DNA from: Euphorbia lathyris
Taxonomy: Eukaryota > Streptophyta > Magnoliopsida > Malpighiales > Euphorbiaceae
DNA: 64,000 nt
Reading direction: 5' to 3'
Assembly: GCF_963576675.1 (NCBI RefSeq)
Contig: NC_088911.1
Location: 89,743,256-89,807,255 of the forward strand
The notes under the pieces were generated by a model that was given only the letters and a program-made list of their open reading frames with translations, had not been told where the DNA came from and searched no databases. Positions 47,901 through 56,871 of the stretch are shown in pieces (within the stretch, counting starts at the first letter, position 1; the number at the start of each line of letters is the position of its first letter). Made by a program: the position numbers and the translations under genes.

Positions 47901-48116
47901 CTAAGTTTCCCGAACCCACACCAGTCTCCCGCAAGGGATCGGTGTTCATTTTCCCATTCGTGGGTGGCGACTCTTCCATATCTCCGAGCTCCGGTCCTGC
48001 CGAGCAGCTTGATTCCACGATTGGTTGCTTTCGGCGCCAATCACCGCTTACGTCGCCATGAGGTTGTCCACCCCCCGGTCCGCCCGGGAGATTAGGCCGC
48101 GGCACCTCGTCTAACA
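44993..48116 (+). repeat. 5' LTR of element 2 (3124 bp)
   Basis: Begins TGTAGACACCGAGTCGGAGG and ends CTAACA. It holds a very GC-rich first part (45110-45740), a TATA box CTATATAAG at about 45752-45760, and a long AT-rich second part. Segment 46430-47061 is absent from the 3' LTR. Confidence 0.95.
45471..45732. repeat. array of about eleven GC palindromes upstream of the LTR TATA box
   Basis: Units such as GTTGGGCGGCCGCCCAAC, GTTGGGCGACCGCCCAAC and TTTGGGCGACGCCCAA stand side by side, each able to fold into a 7-9-bp stem. The array ends about 20 bases before the TATA box. Matching array in the 3' LTR at 61685-61969 with one extra unit. Open frames on both strands here are by-products. Confidence 0.9.
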
Positions 48117-48118
48117 AG

Positions 48119-48136
48119 TGGCGACTCTGCTGGGGA
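48119..48136 (+). promoter_or_regulatory. primer binding site of element 2
   Basis: TGGCGACTCTGCTGGGGA starts two bases after the 5' LTR end. Its leading TGG pairs with the CCA end of a tRNA. I cannot name the tRNA with certainty. Confidence 0.8.
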
Positions 48137-50053
48137 AGCGATAAATTTGATTCCGGAAGGCGTGTATTAAGCCCTTAACGGGGACGGATCGTTTTACTTC
48201 TTTTTGTATGCATTCATGTGCATTATTGCAAACCCTTTGGGTAATTTCCGCGAAACCTCTAGCGAGAGTCCATTCGTCGCTCGAAAGAGGCTAGTGTAAG
48301 TTTCCCCTTACAGTAAGGCGCCAAAGGGTCCCCATCCATTCGTTAGGGGCGAATTTGTGCGGTCCTGTGAGGTCCCGCGGTCAGCCGTGTCAGCATATAG
48401 TAGCCTTAGAAGTTTCCATAGGATTACCCGTTACTATTTTTGATATAATAAATGAATCAATTCGTGTTTTCAAACCGCCACGATACGTGTCTAATCCTAA
48501 AGTAGGTAAAGAAAATGAGACGATGTGTTAATATATACTCGTGAATCGACATACTAATTACCCTAAAACATCGAAACAATTTGAACTAAAGACGACTTAG
48601 TCATCTCATATGAATGAACATGTGCGACCCGCCTTGTCCCTTTCGGTGTCCCGACGAAGGCACATGTTCAGGAAATGTGTTATGACGTAAGCACGTATTA
48701 GTATGAATCGGTTCGGTGTTAAGGATAGTTACATCTCGATACAAAAGACTATATTAACAGTAGCCGTTATTCACATTCTTTAAATAAGTTGGGATAAAAC
48801 GAGATCATGACGAAACGAAAACGAAGAACATTTCTGTCTTGAATGACCCTATCGTAACGTGAAAAGTTTCGCACAAGTAGCCCGTCCCTTCCGAATAAAA
48901 GACGAGCTTTTTTACGTTATGCCTCGTGTCGTTCTTAAGAGAAATGGATGTGTCCACAAAGGTGACTAAGAAGATAAAAGAAAAAAAAACTAAATGACCA
49001 AAATCATTCCGAGTCTACGATATATTTCAATCCCGAGAGTAGTTAAAGAAAATAAACCAATGCCGTTGAATACGTGTCTCGAACAAGTATATACCCCGTT
49101 TAAAACTTTGAAGCCGAATTAAGCCAAACCATATAATTGCGTCATATGGACGAGACTGTGGGTTTTGACTAACGACTCGATCATTTCAATCGTTACCAAA
49201 ACTGCAAGAAATATGGCCCGATATACGTGTTTGCTTAATTCGCGCCTAAAGGAAAGAGAACGGTGATATCCTCACCTCGAATAAACATGCGATTCAACGA
49301 AACGTTGATTTTCTATAACCACACTAAGGTGATATATCCCGTAGATCGGAAAGAATAAGAGATTGTTGTTAGCCGAAAGATTACCGTGCGCTCAAATAAG
49401 ACTCGCCGTCTTTTCGTGTAGCAAAATGAGCAAACGGATCCTCGATGCTAAGAACAAACGCATTACGCGATGAGTCCGTTCCCTAAAATAAAATCCAAAA
49501 GTGATTCCATCACTAAATAAACACGTGGTTACGTCTCTCGATAGATCCAAAAGATCCCGTTGTAATCCAAAAATCGAGATACGAACCCGCGCGAATAAAA
49601 AGGGAACGAGTCATTGACAATAACGAACGATTGGACTAGAAGAATAACTCGTACCACGTCTAAAAGCTGAGATGCACTCAAAGGGAGTCAAAACCCGAAT
49701 TGATGCGTCTCGCGAAAGGACAAAAGACGAGTTATTCTGAAAGGACAATCCAAGTTGGTCGATTTCTTAGTCACTGGACGTTGATACGTCAAAATGAACT
49801 GTATTGTCTGATGACTGATCTACTTTTCCGCAATAATCGACGGCATCACGCGTCCCCTGGACCGCAATGTGAGCCAAAAACCAAAATCCTAGGAAAGAGA
49901 CCTGGAACGACGAGTGTGTGGAGGAATAAGGGTGGAAGAGAGATGTTGTGATACGTGTAAATAGAACTAACGTTTGTTGTTCTTATCTTATAATCGTAAA
50001 TAAATAAACGCACACACCACGAATCATGCATATAAAATCATGCATACATACTA
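48137..50053 (+). other. 1.9-kb gag leader of element 2
   Basis: No convincing ORF; the longest, 49700-49951, has no recognisable motif. Base composition is less AT-rich than the LTR, with many 'acgag' and 'cgaaa' words. It may hold packaging signals, but nothing specific can be seen. Confidence 0.5.
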
Positions 50054-51013
50054 ATGGATACCGTTCGCGCAGACGTCATCAATAAGCGATTGTGGTACCG
50101 AGAGAGCAGTCGGCTAGTTAGGCAGTTTGACCAGTTACAGATTGACAGTTCTGAATCGGCAGTTGTGGCTTCGGAATCATCTTCGTCCGAGTATACTCAG
50201 TCTTCAGCCAGTATGTCTGCGACCGATGAAAAAGTGGCCGGATTGGAAAACTCTATGAACAACATTAATGAGCAGTTAGCGGTGATAGCGGCCCAGTTAG
50301 CTAAGCTGGCGATGAAAGACGACAAAAGTGGCAGTAAACACGCTGAGAAGGAGGTGAATGATGGACCTCGCTTTGGGAATGAGGATGACTATCAAGATTA
50401 TATCTGGAGGCAGCTTGAGAAAGAGAAAGCTAAGGAAGAGGAGTGGAAGCAACACATCACTCAGGAGGTGCAGGATCTACGTGGGGGAAGTTCCGGCAGT
50501 CAGGACTTTTATAACTTGAAGAATTGTTTATCGGCAACGGCTTTGCCTTTGAAATTCCGGCTCCCTGACATGAAAAAGTTCGATGGAACTGGGGATCCCA
50601 CTGCCCACATGAATCAGTATGTCGCTGTAATGAAGCACACGATCCTGACTGAGGATCAAGTCCTGGGACTGTTTAACACTTACTTAGAGGGGGCTGCCCT
50701 CATACGGTTTCATGCGTTACCAATGGTGACAAAGAAGGATTGGAAGGAATTAGCGAAGTCATTCATCGCTCAGTATAGCTTTAACACCATGCTGGAGGTC
50801 ACTTTGAAAGAGTTAGAGAGCACTAAGCAACAGGTTGTGGAATCCTTTTTCGATTTTGTGAAAAGATGGAGGGCTAAGGCCGCAGTGATGAAACAAAAGC
50901 CGCTCGAGCAGGATCAGATCCGAATGGTGGTTGGCAACACGTTGCCGTATATCAAAAATGAGTTGCGGTATGTGCCATTTACGGATTTCAATCAGATGTA
51001 TAGTGTGCCTTGA
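50054..51013 (+). CDS. gag N-terminal part with first capsid-type module, element 2
   Basis: 319 aa from ATG 50054. The N-terminal 150 residues are polar and include a likely coiled coil (EKVAGLENSMNNINEQLAVI). A Ty3/gypsy gag (Retrotrans_gag-like) module follows: KKFDGTGDPTAHMNQYV, then KDWKELAKSFIAQY, and a C-terminal half with ESFFDFVKRWR. Gag forms the particle that holds the RNA. The frame ends at TGA 51011-51013; reading resumes one frame over at 51010, as if one G had been lost in GTGgCC. A programmed shift is possible but less likely. Confidence 0.88.
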   Translation: MDTVRADVINKRLWYRESSRLVRQFDQLQIDSSESAVVASESSSSEYTQSSASMSATDEKVAGLENSMNNINEQLAVIAAQLAKLAMKDDKSGSKHAEKEVNDGPRFGNEDDYQDYIWRQLEKEKAKEEEWKQHITQEVQDLRGGSSGSQDFYNLKNCLSATALPLKFRLPDMKKFDGTGDPTAHMNQYVAVMKHTILTEDQVLGLFNTYLEGAALIRFHALPMVTKKDWKELAKSFIAQYSFNTMLEVTLKELESTKQQVVESFFDFVKRWRAKAAVMKQKPLEQDQIRMVVGNTLPYIKNELRYVPFTDFNQMYSVP

Positions 51014-52761
51014 CTGTTGAAGGGGATGGAGAGCCGAAGAAAGCTTATACCAAGTGGACGAAGTCTGGATATAGTGCCGGAGGTCCTAGCGCGAGTACGG
51101 AATCCGCAGCAGTGAAAGTGGTTGATCTTAATGCTATTGAAAAGAGGCGGTTCGCCAAGTTCAATCAGACCTACGCGAAAGTTTTCGAGCGTCTGCAGAA
51201 AAAGGGATTGTTGAAAGCCCTTACCCCGTATAACAAAGATCAACCTACTCCGCAGATACAGGCTAGAGGGTATTGTGAATTCCACAGTAGTTATGGGCAT
51301 ACAATTGAGAATTGTGAGAGGCTGAAACACGAAATCCAGGATTTAATCGAGGAGAAAAAGATAGCTGATCCTTCGTCAGCGAACCCTTCCACTAGGCGTA
51401 ATCCATTGCCTAATCATAGGGTAAGCATGATCGGAATTGGTCTGACAGAACGTGTAGTGATGGAATCCTTCGAAGAGAACGTAGAGGAGTTGTTGGACTC
51501 CGATGAGAAGAATAATGTGGGAAATGGTTTGTATGTGTCGGCTTTGGAAGAGGAGCCAACGGAAGGAGTGATGGATGATAGAACTAAAACTGAGGAGACC
51601 GAGGAAGTCTCATCTCGGAGGATCATGCCTGTGTTGAAATTGTTTAGTGGGGTAGAAGACCCCGAAGCTCATTTGTATGGATACGTGTGTGCTATGTTTG
51701 GAGAGCCATACAAAGTGGAAAAAGTCGTTCCATGGTTCTATCTTTCGCTGGTGGGCGAACCTTTGAGGTGGTTTCAATCGCTACCTGACTCGACTAAGCA
51801 TGATTGGTCACTGATGTCAAGCTTGTTTTTGATGAAGTATCGAAGAGACAAAACACAGGCAGGGGAATATAGCGCGATGCAAATTGGGCCTATCAAACGT
51901 CAGTTTCCGACTGTCAGCAAGTATAATGAAGGGAAGGACCCCATGGAGCACTTGCATTTTTATCTGTCGGCTATGGGTCCTCTAGGTTTCAAAGAGGGGG
52001 AGATCACGAGCTTGTTTTGCAACTCACTGGCAGGAGAGTCACTAGTGTGGTACATGTCTCTTCCAATGCACGTTAAAGCAGATTGGGCAAAAATGACTAA
52101 GAGATTCATCAAGAAATACGCCGCACGGGAATGTCCAGAGGAAATGCCTGCATTACCCGAAGAGGAGACACCTGAAGCAGTAACAGCCATGTCTAAGTAT
52201 AAGGGAGATGAGAACCCCATTGATCACATAAACCGTTTTCGTGCCTACATGTTTGACGCGGGACTCTACCGAAGTGAGTTAGTCCAGCATTTTCCAAAGA
52301 CACTCATAGGAGAAGCTTTGATGTGGCACCGAATGCTCGCGGCAAAGAAAAAAGGGGACTGGGGATCCCTCATGGAGGCCTTTGTGCAGAGGTATGAGAG
52401 GTACATTCCGTGGACAGGGTCGTTGGAAGATTTAGAAAGGATCAGGAAATTCCCCGAGGAACCATTTGTGGATTATGCTAGAAGATGGAGGTTCAAGTAT
52501 GCCTCGTGTCGGGTCACCTTGAGTAATCAGGAGCAACTCATGTGCATCCGGAAGGGTGCTATTCCACTCGTGGCTAGAAGAATGAATGGAGTGTTCCTCA
52601 AGGACTATGAAGAACTGATAGGCTGGGCTCGGTATGGATCGTCGGACCCTTCCTACATAAATCCGAATGTCCCTCACATAGTGGATCTGATGGTCGTGGA
52701 CGTTTGGGGAAGTTCCTCCGATGAGGAAGGTATCAATCAGAGGGTTCCGATCAACATCTAG
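51010..52761 (+). CDS. gag continuation: zinc-finger-like segment and three more capsid-like modules
   Basis: Open for 583 codons. A basic linker comes first, then a Cys/His segment (YCEFHSSYGHTIENCERLKH, about 51273-51332) like the one that closes gag in Tat elements. Three more gag-like modules then follow where protease is expected: 51622-51850 (DPEAHLYGYVCAM...KHDWSLMSSLF), 51904-52131 (DPMEHLHFYLSAM...KADWAKMTKRF) and 52186-52640 (NPIDHINRFRAYM...KGDWGSLMEAF). The last also keeps a C-terminal half (FPEEPFVDYARRWRFKY). The shared frame is D/NPxxHxxxY/F, GExLxW, then K.DW. It ends at an in-frame TAG (52759-52761). Module identity is by eye. Confidence 0.8.
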   Translation: MTVEGDGEPKKAYTKWTKSGYSAGGPSASTESAAVKVVDLNAIEKRRFAKFNQTYAKVFERLQKKGLLKALTPYNKDQPTPQIQARGYCEFHSSYGHTIENCERLKHEIQDLIEEKKIADPSSANPSTRRNPLPNHRVSMIGIGLTERVVMESFEENVEELLDSDEKNNVGNGLYVSALEEEPTEGVMDDRTKTEETEEVSSRRIMPVLKLFSGVEDPEAHLYGYVCAMFGEPYKVEKVVPWFYLSLVGEPLRWFQSLPDSTKHDWSLMSSLFLMKYRRDKTQAGEYSAMQIGPIKRQFPTVSKYNEGKDPMEHLHFYLSAMGPLGFKEGEITSLFCNSLAGESLVWYMSLPMHVKADWAKMTKRFIKKYAARECPEEMPALPEEETPEAVTAMSKYKGDENPIDHINRFRAYMFDAGLYRSELVQHFPKTLIGEALMWHRMLAAKKKGDWGSLMEAFVQRYERYIPWTGSLEDLERIRKFPEEPFVDYARRWRFKYASCRVTLSNQEQLMCIRKGAIPLVARRMNGVFLKDYEELIGWARYGSSDPSYINPNVPHIVDLMVVDVWGSSSDEEGINQRVPINI

Positions 52762-54495
52762 GATGAGTCTGATGATGAGTCGGAAGTGGCTGTTAGCGCC
52801 GAAGGAAAGATTCTGCCAGGATTTGAGATCTTTGATGATGTTGCCGATTGGGGCAGTGGAAAAGCGAGCTGCTTTGTCGAGGAGATTATGATGTTAGACT
52901 TGAATGCCGAGGAGCAAATCGTCACCGTTGAAGCAACTGCAGGAGCGGGAGATGAGCCTAGTACCTCCAAAATTCATGAGAAGTCCGAAGACCCTGATGA
53001 TGAAAATTGTATTACTGCTTTGTTTGAATCAGATGATGTAATCACCCATGCTATCAATGAAATGAATTCTGATTTTGCTTACTTGCTTGATGTTGATCAT
53101 GATCATTCCATGCATTCTCATTCATATAACATGCCTACATTTGAAATCAATGCAATAGAAATGTCAACTTTCAATCTTGGTACGGATGAAAATCCTAAAC
53201 TTATACAAATTGCTCAAGAATTAACTATTGAAGAGAGAAAAGAATTCGAGAGAATAATTAAAAAATACGAAATTGTATTTGCATGGACATACGAAGACAT
53301 GCCTGGAATTGATCAATCTATCGTAACTCACCGCATTCCAACTTACCCCGAAGCAAAGCCCGTAAAGCAGAAGCTCCGACGTATGAGACCAGAATGGGCA
53401 GATAAGATCAGAGAGGAGGTGAAGAAGCAGTTAGAAGCAGGATTCATCGAAGTGATCGACTATCCCCCTTGGGTCGCAAATGTGGTGCCAATCGTAAAAA
53501 AGGACGGCAAAGTAAGGATGTGCATTGATTACAGAGATCTTAACAAGGCATGCCCCAAGGATGAGTTCGTATTGGCTCATATCGACGTATTGATCGACAG
53601 TGCAGCGTCAAGCGTCTTACACACGAATGTGGATGGTTTCATGGGCTACATGCAAGTTCAGATGGCCGAAAAGCACAAAGCAAAAACCTCATTCACAATC
53701 GAGTGGGGGACATACTGTTACAGAGTAATGCCGTTTGGTTTGAAAAATGTCGGGGCAACTTACCAGCGAATGGCCACAGCACTGTTCCATGATATGATAC
53801 ACAAAGAGGTAGAAGTCTACGTGGACGATATGATGGTCAAATCAGAGACAAGAGAAGGGCATTTTGCCGCGCTCGAGAAGTTTTTGGCCCGAATTGCAGA
53901 ATTCAAGCTAAGGTTAAACCCGAAGAAGTGCTTTTTCGACGTCTCGTCGGGGAAAATCTTAGGCTATGTAATCGGAAATAAGGGAATCGAGGTGGATCCT
54001 GATAAAGTGAAGGCTATACAGGAGATGCCGGCGCCGAGAAATGAGAAGGAAGTGAGAGGGTTTCTGGGGCAGGTTCAGTATATCAGTCGGTTCATAGCGA
54101 GACTCACCGCAATCTGCGAGCCAATCTTTAAGTTGCTAAGGAAAGACCAACCCACTACTTGGAATGATAAGTGTCAGCAAGCTCTGGAGAGCGTCCGGAA
54201 CTATTTGTCTAATCCGCCAGTGCTGAGACCGCCTAAACTGGGAAAGCCGCTTCTCCTCTATGTAGCAATTGAGGAGCGATCTATTGGGGCAATGTTGGCT
54301 CAAGAGGGAGACACCGGTGTGGAGCACGCGGTGTATTATTTGAGTAAGAAATTCCTGGAGTACGAGCTCAAGTACAACATGATCGAAAAGACATGTGTGG
54401 CAGTAGTATGGTTGACAAAGAAACTGCGGCACTATTTCCAATCGTATAAAGTGATCATTATTTCTCGGATGGACCCCGTGAAGTATCTATACTGA
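52762..54495 (+). CDS. reverse transcriptase and degenerate first RNase H, element 2
   Basis: Same frame as the preceding segment, after its TAG. An acidic linker of about 130 codons with no D-S/T-G protease motif comes first. RT follows: FAWTYEDMPGI, VKQKLRRMRPEWADKI, PPWVANVVPIVKKDGKVRMC, YRDLNKACPKDEF, RVMPFGLKNVGATYQRM and the catalytic VYVDDMMV (about 53817-53840). The RT-linked RNase H (LLLYVAIEERSIGAMLAQEG) lacks the first catalytic Asp, as is usual in Tat elements. It ends at TGA 54493-54495 inside DPVKYLY.TPSLTGK, where the family reads through. Copies the RNA genome into DNA in an intact relative. Confidence 0.93.
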   Translation, partial: DESDDESEVAVSAEGKILPGFEIFDDVADWGSGKASCFVEEIMMLDLNAEEQIVTVEATAGAGDEPSTSKIHEKSEDPDDENCITALFESDDVITHAINEMNSDFAYLLDVDHDHSMHSHSYNMPTFEINAIEMSTFNLGTDENPKLIQIAQELTIEERKEFERIIKKYEIVFAWTYEDMPGIDQSIVTHRIPTYPEAKPVKQKLRRMRPEWADKIREEVKKQLEAGFIEVIDYPPWVANVVPIVKKDGKVRMCIDYRDLNKACPKDEFVLAHIDVLIDSAASSVLHTNVDGFMGYMQVQMAEKHKAKTSFTIEWGTYCYRVMPFGLKNVGATYQRMATALFHDMIHKEVEVYVDDMMVKSETREGHFAALEKFLARIAEFKLRLNPKKCFFDVSSGKILGYVIGNKGIEVDPDKVKAIQEMPAPRNEKEVRGFLGQVQYISRFIARLTAICEPIFKLLRKDQPTTWNDKCQQALESVRNYLSNPPVLRPPKLGKPLLLYVAIEERSIGAMLAQEGDTGVEHAVYYLSKKFLEYELKYNMIEKTCVAVVWLTKKLRHYFQSYKVIIISRMDPVKYLY

Positions 54496-56229
54496 ACTCC
54501 ATCCTTGACGGGGAAGTTAGCCAGATGGTTGTTGCTTTTGTCCGAGTTTGACATTGAATATGTGACGAAGAAGGTTATCAAAGGGAGGGCCGTGGCAGAA
54601 TTTCTGGCCAACCAACCCCTGAATGCAGAGGAAGAAGAGATAAGCTATGATTTCCCCGATGAGCACTTGAACGCAATCGAAGTTATACCGTGGAAAATGT
54701 TCTTCGACGGAGCAGTTAATTCGAATGGAGCTGGAGTAGGAGTACTACTTACCTCACCGGAAGGAGAAAGGATCCCGATGGCCAAGAAGTTATCCTTCCC
54801 TCTCACCAATAATATGGCCGAGTATGAAGCGTGCATTTATGGTTTAGAGTCATTAGCGGCACTGGGAGCGTCATATGTCGAAATTTGGGGTGACTCAAAG
54901 TTGATCATCGAACAGGCACAAGGAAACTGGGAGGTAAGAGAAGAAAGACTACGTCCGTACCTCGATCAGCTAGAAGGGTTGGCACAAAGATTCAAAGAAT
55001 GCCGTTTCTATCATATTCCTCGAGCACAGAACCAGGCGACGGATGCCTTGGCCACTTTGGTGTCAGTTTGGGACAATCCCCGAAACCTTGCTTCGAAACC
55101 GTTGGTATTGAGAAGATCTCACAAACCGTGCTACGAAGACGTAATGTTGTTAGGGACAGATGAAAAACCGTGGTATTTCGATATCGTGAACTTCATGAAA
55201 GATGGAACATATCCGGCAGAGTCAGAACCTAGGGATCAAGCTGTGGTTAGAAGGCTAGCTCGTCAGTTCGTCATCCATAACGACTTACTTTACAAAAGGC
55301 ACATTGACGGATTACAATTAAGATGCTTGGATGCGGGAGAAGCCCGCGAGGCAATGGAATCAGTACATTCAGGAATTTATGGAGCCCATATGGGGGGAGC
55401 AGTACTAGCTAAGAAAATTATTAGGCAAGGCTTCTATTGGCTCACCATGGAAAGAGATTGTAACGAGTATGCAAAGAAATTCCATGATTGTCAAATCCAC
55501 GGCGATTGCAGTCATCTTCCGGCCATGGAACTACATGTGCTAGCACCTATTTGGCCATTCGCGGCTTGGGGCATTGACATCATTGGTGAGGTAAGGCCTA
55601 ATGCTTCGAACGGGCACAAGTTTATTGCAGTCGCCATCGATTATTTCACCAAGTGGGTAGAGGCAGAGTCGTTTAGCAAATTGGGATCCAAGCAGATGAG
55701 AAAGTTCATTGAGAAACACTTGGTCACCAGGTTCGGAGTGCCTCATCACATGATCACGGATAATGGGGTCCAGTTTCAGGGGGAAGTAAGAAGTCTCTTC
55801 CGAGAATATGGCATTGAACATCACAGATCTTCTCCGTACCGTCCACAAGCTAATGGGGCAGTAGAAGCAGCTAATAAGAATCTTAAGAGGATTCTCGTAA
55901 AAACGGTGGAATCACATCGGAATTGGCATGAGCAGCTCCCGCTCGCATTATGGGCTTATCGCACGACAGTCAGAACCTCGACTGGGGCAACGCCGTTCTC
56001 CTTGGTATACGGAACAGAAGCAGTCCTGGCGATTGAGATCGAAAAGCGATCGTTGAGAATCGCAGTGGAAGCAGAAATCTCCGAGACGGAATGGGTGAAG
56101 AAGCGATATGAGCAGTTGGCTTTGGTTGACGAGAAAAGGATGGAAGCCCTTTACCATGTACAGTTATATCAAAGAAGGATGGCTCGAGCTTTCAATAAAA
56201 AGGTCAAGACCAGTCCTATCAAAGAATGA
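54496..56229 (+). CDS. second (archaeal-type) RNase H and integrase, element 2
   Basis: In frame with RT. The second RNase H has its four acidic residues in MFFDGAVNSNGAG, NNMAEYEAC, WGDSKLII and NQATDALATL. The integrase zinc region has H in VHSGIYGAH but reads KKFHDCQIH where CxxC is expected, so one zinc ligand is lost. The integrase core has WGIDIIGE, TDNGVQF and NGAVEAANKN (D,D,E). It ends at TGA 56227-56229 after SPIKE, in a place where relatives continue. Dual RNase H supports the Tat/Ogre lineage. Confidence 0.93.
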   Translation, partial: TPSLTGKLARWLLLLSEFDIEYVTKKVIKGRAVAEFLANQPLNAEEEEISYDFPDEHLNAIEVIPWKMFFDGAVNSNGAGVGVLLTSPEGERIPMAKKLSFPLTNNMAEYEACIYGLESLAALGASYVEIWGDSKLIIEQAQGNWEVREERLRPYLDQLEGLAQRFKECRFYHIPRAQNQATDALATLVSVWDNPRNLASKPLVLRRSHKPCYEDVMLLGTDEKPWYFDIVNFMKDGTYPAESEPRDQAVVRRLARQFVIHNDLLYKRHIDGLQLRCLDAGEAREAMESVHSGIYGAHMGGAVLAKKIIRQGFYWLTMERDCNEYAKKFHDCQIHGDCSHLPAMELHVLAPIWPFAAWGIDIIGEVRPNASNGHKFIAVAIDYFTKWVEAESFSKLGSKQMRKFIEKHLVTRFGVPHHMITDNGVQFQGEVRSLFREYGIEHHRSSPYRPQANGAVEAANKNLKRILVKTVESHRNWHEQLPLALWAYRTTVRTSTGATPFSLVYGTEAVLAIEIEKRSLRIAVEAEISETEWVKKRYEQLALVDEKRMEALYHVQLYQRRMARAFNKKVKTSPIKE

Positions 56230-56415
56230 GATTTAGTGCTGAAACAGATTCGTGTGACGCACACCGACCCTAGGGGCAAGTTTAAACCTAACTGGGAAGG
56301 GCCATTCGTCGTGAAGAAGATACTAAGCAAAGGAGCGGTGAAGTTAACTACCATGGACGGCATGGAATTCTCCGAACCTACCAACCTGGATAGGCTTAAG
56401 AAATACTTTTCGTAA
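56230..56415 (+). pseudogene. integrase C-terminal tail beyond the in-frame stop
   Basis: The same frame continues after the TGA with DLVLKQIRVTH, FKPNWEGPFVVKK and LDRLKKYFS, then TAA at 56413-56415. It is the usual SH3-like end of gypsy integrases. There is no chromodomain. Confidence 0.88.
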
Positions 56416-56871
56416 AAAAAAAAGAGAAAAAGAAAGAAAAATTCCCGATAGGTTAAAAACCCGCAAAGGGCGACCTATGCAACAATAAGGGAAATCCCAA
56501 TGGGTGAAAACCCGAAAGGGCACTCATTTAAAAATTCCGGGATAGTAAAAGGAGAGGAGAAAAATCGCCGGGATCCGAAAACCGAAAGGCGGGTCCTGGT
56601 AACAATAGTTATAACTTGAGCAGTTACAAAAACAATGTATAAGAGGCTAAGTATTTCTGTTGTTTGTAAATAAATAAAGGCGTGAATATATTTGACGAGA
56701 ATGATTGGAATCATCATAATCTACTGAATGCATGGTAATATGAATCATGAGTTATACATTTCCTATCTTACTTTTCATAAAAAGCCTACCTGATATCCAC
56801 CCCACTCCCTATACATCAGCTATACATCGGGGAAACTCTAATAAAAAACTACAAAGCAATACATAAAGAGC
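56416..56871. repeat. post-pol region with three diverged hairpin repeats
   Basis: After an A-rich tract, three units of about 60-70 bp follow at about 56440-56605, each of the form 'ccgataggttaaaaacccgcaaagggcgacctat': outer complementary arms around 'aaaacccg.aaagggc'. The remainder to the PMD stop codon has no ORF. Confidence 0.65.

Noticed and set aside
47808..48117. 95-codon frame (and minus-strand partner) near the end of the LTR, repeated at 63413-63725
   Set aside because: Lies in the LTR of element 2 and is present in both LTRs with no protein motif. It is a by-product of GC-richer sequence.
49700..49951. 83-codon frame in the gag leader
   Set aside because: No motif, no coding-like composition, isolated in an otherwise closed leader.
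51000..51020. Programmed frameshift between the two gag segments
   Set aside because: No slippery heptamer is evident. A simple one-base loss in GTGgCC explains it, and the element has other damage.
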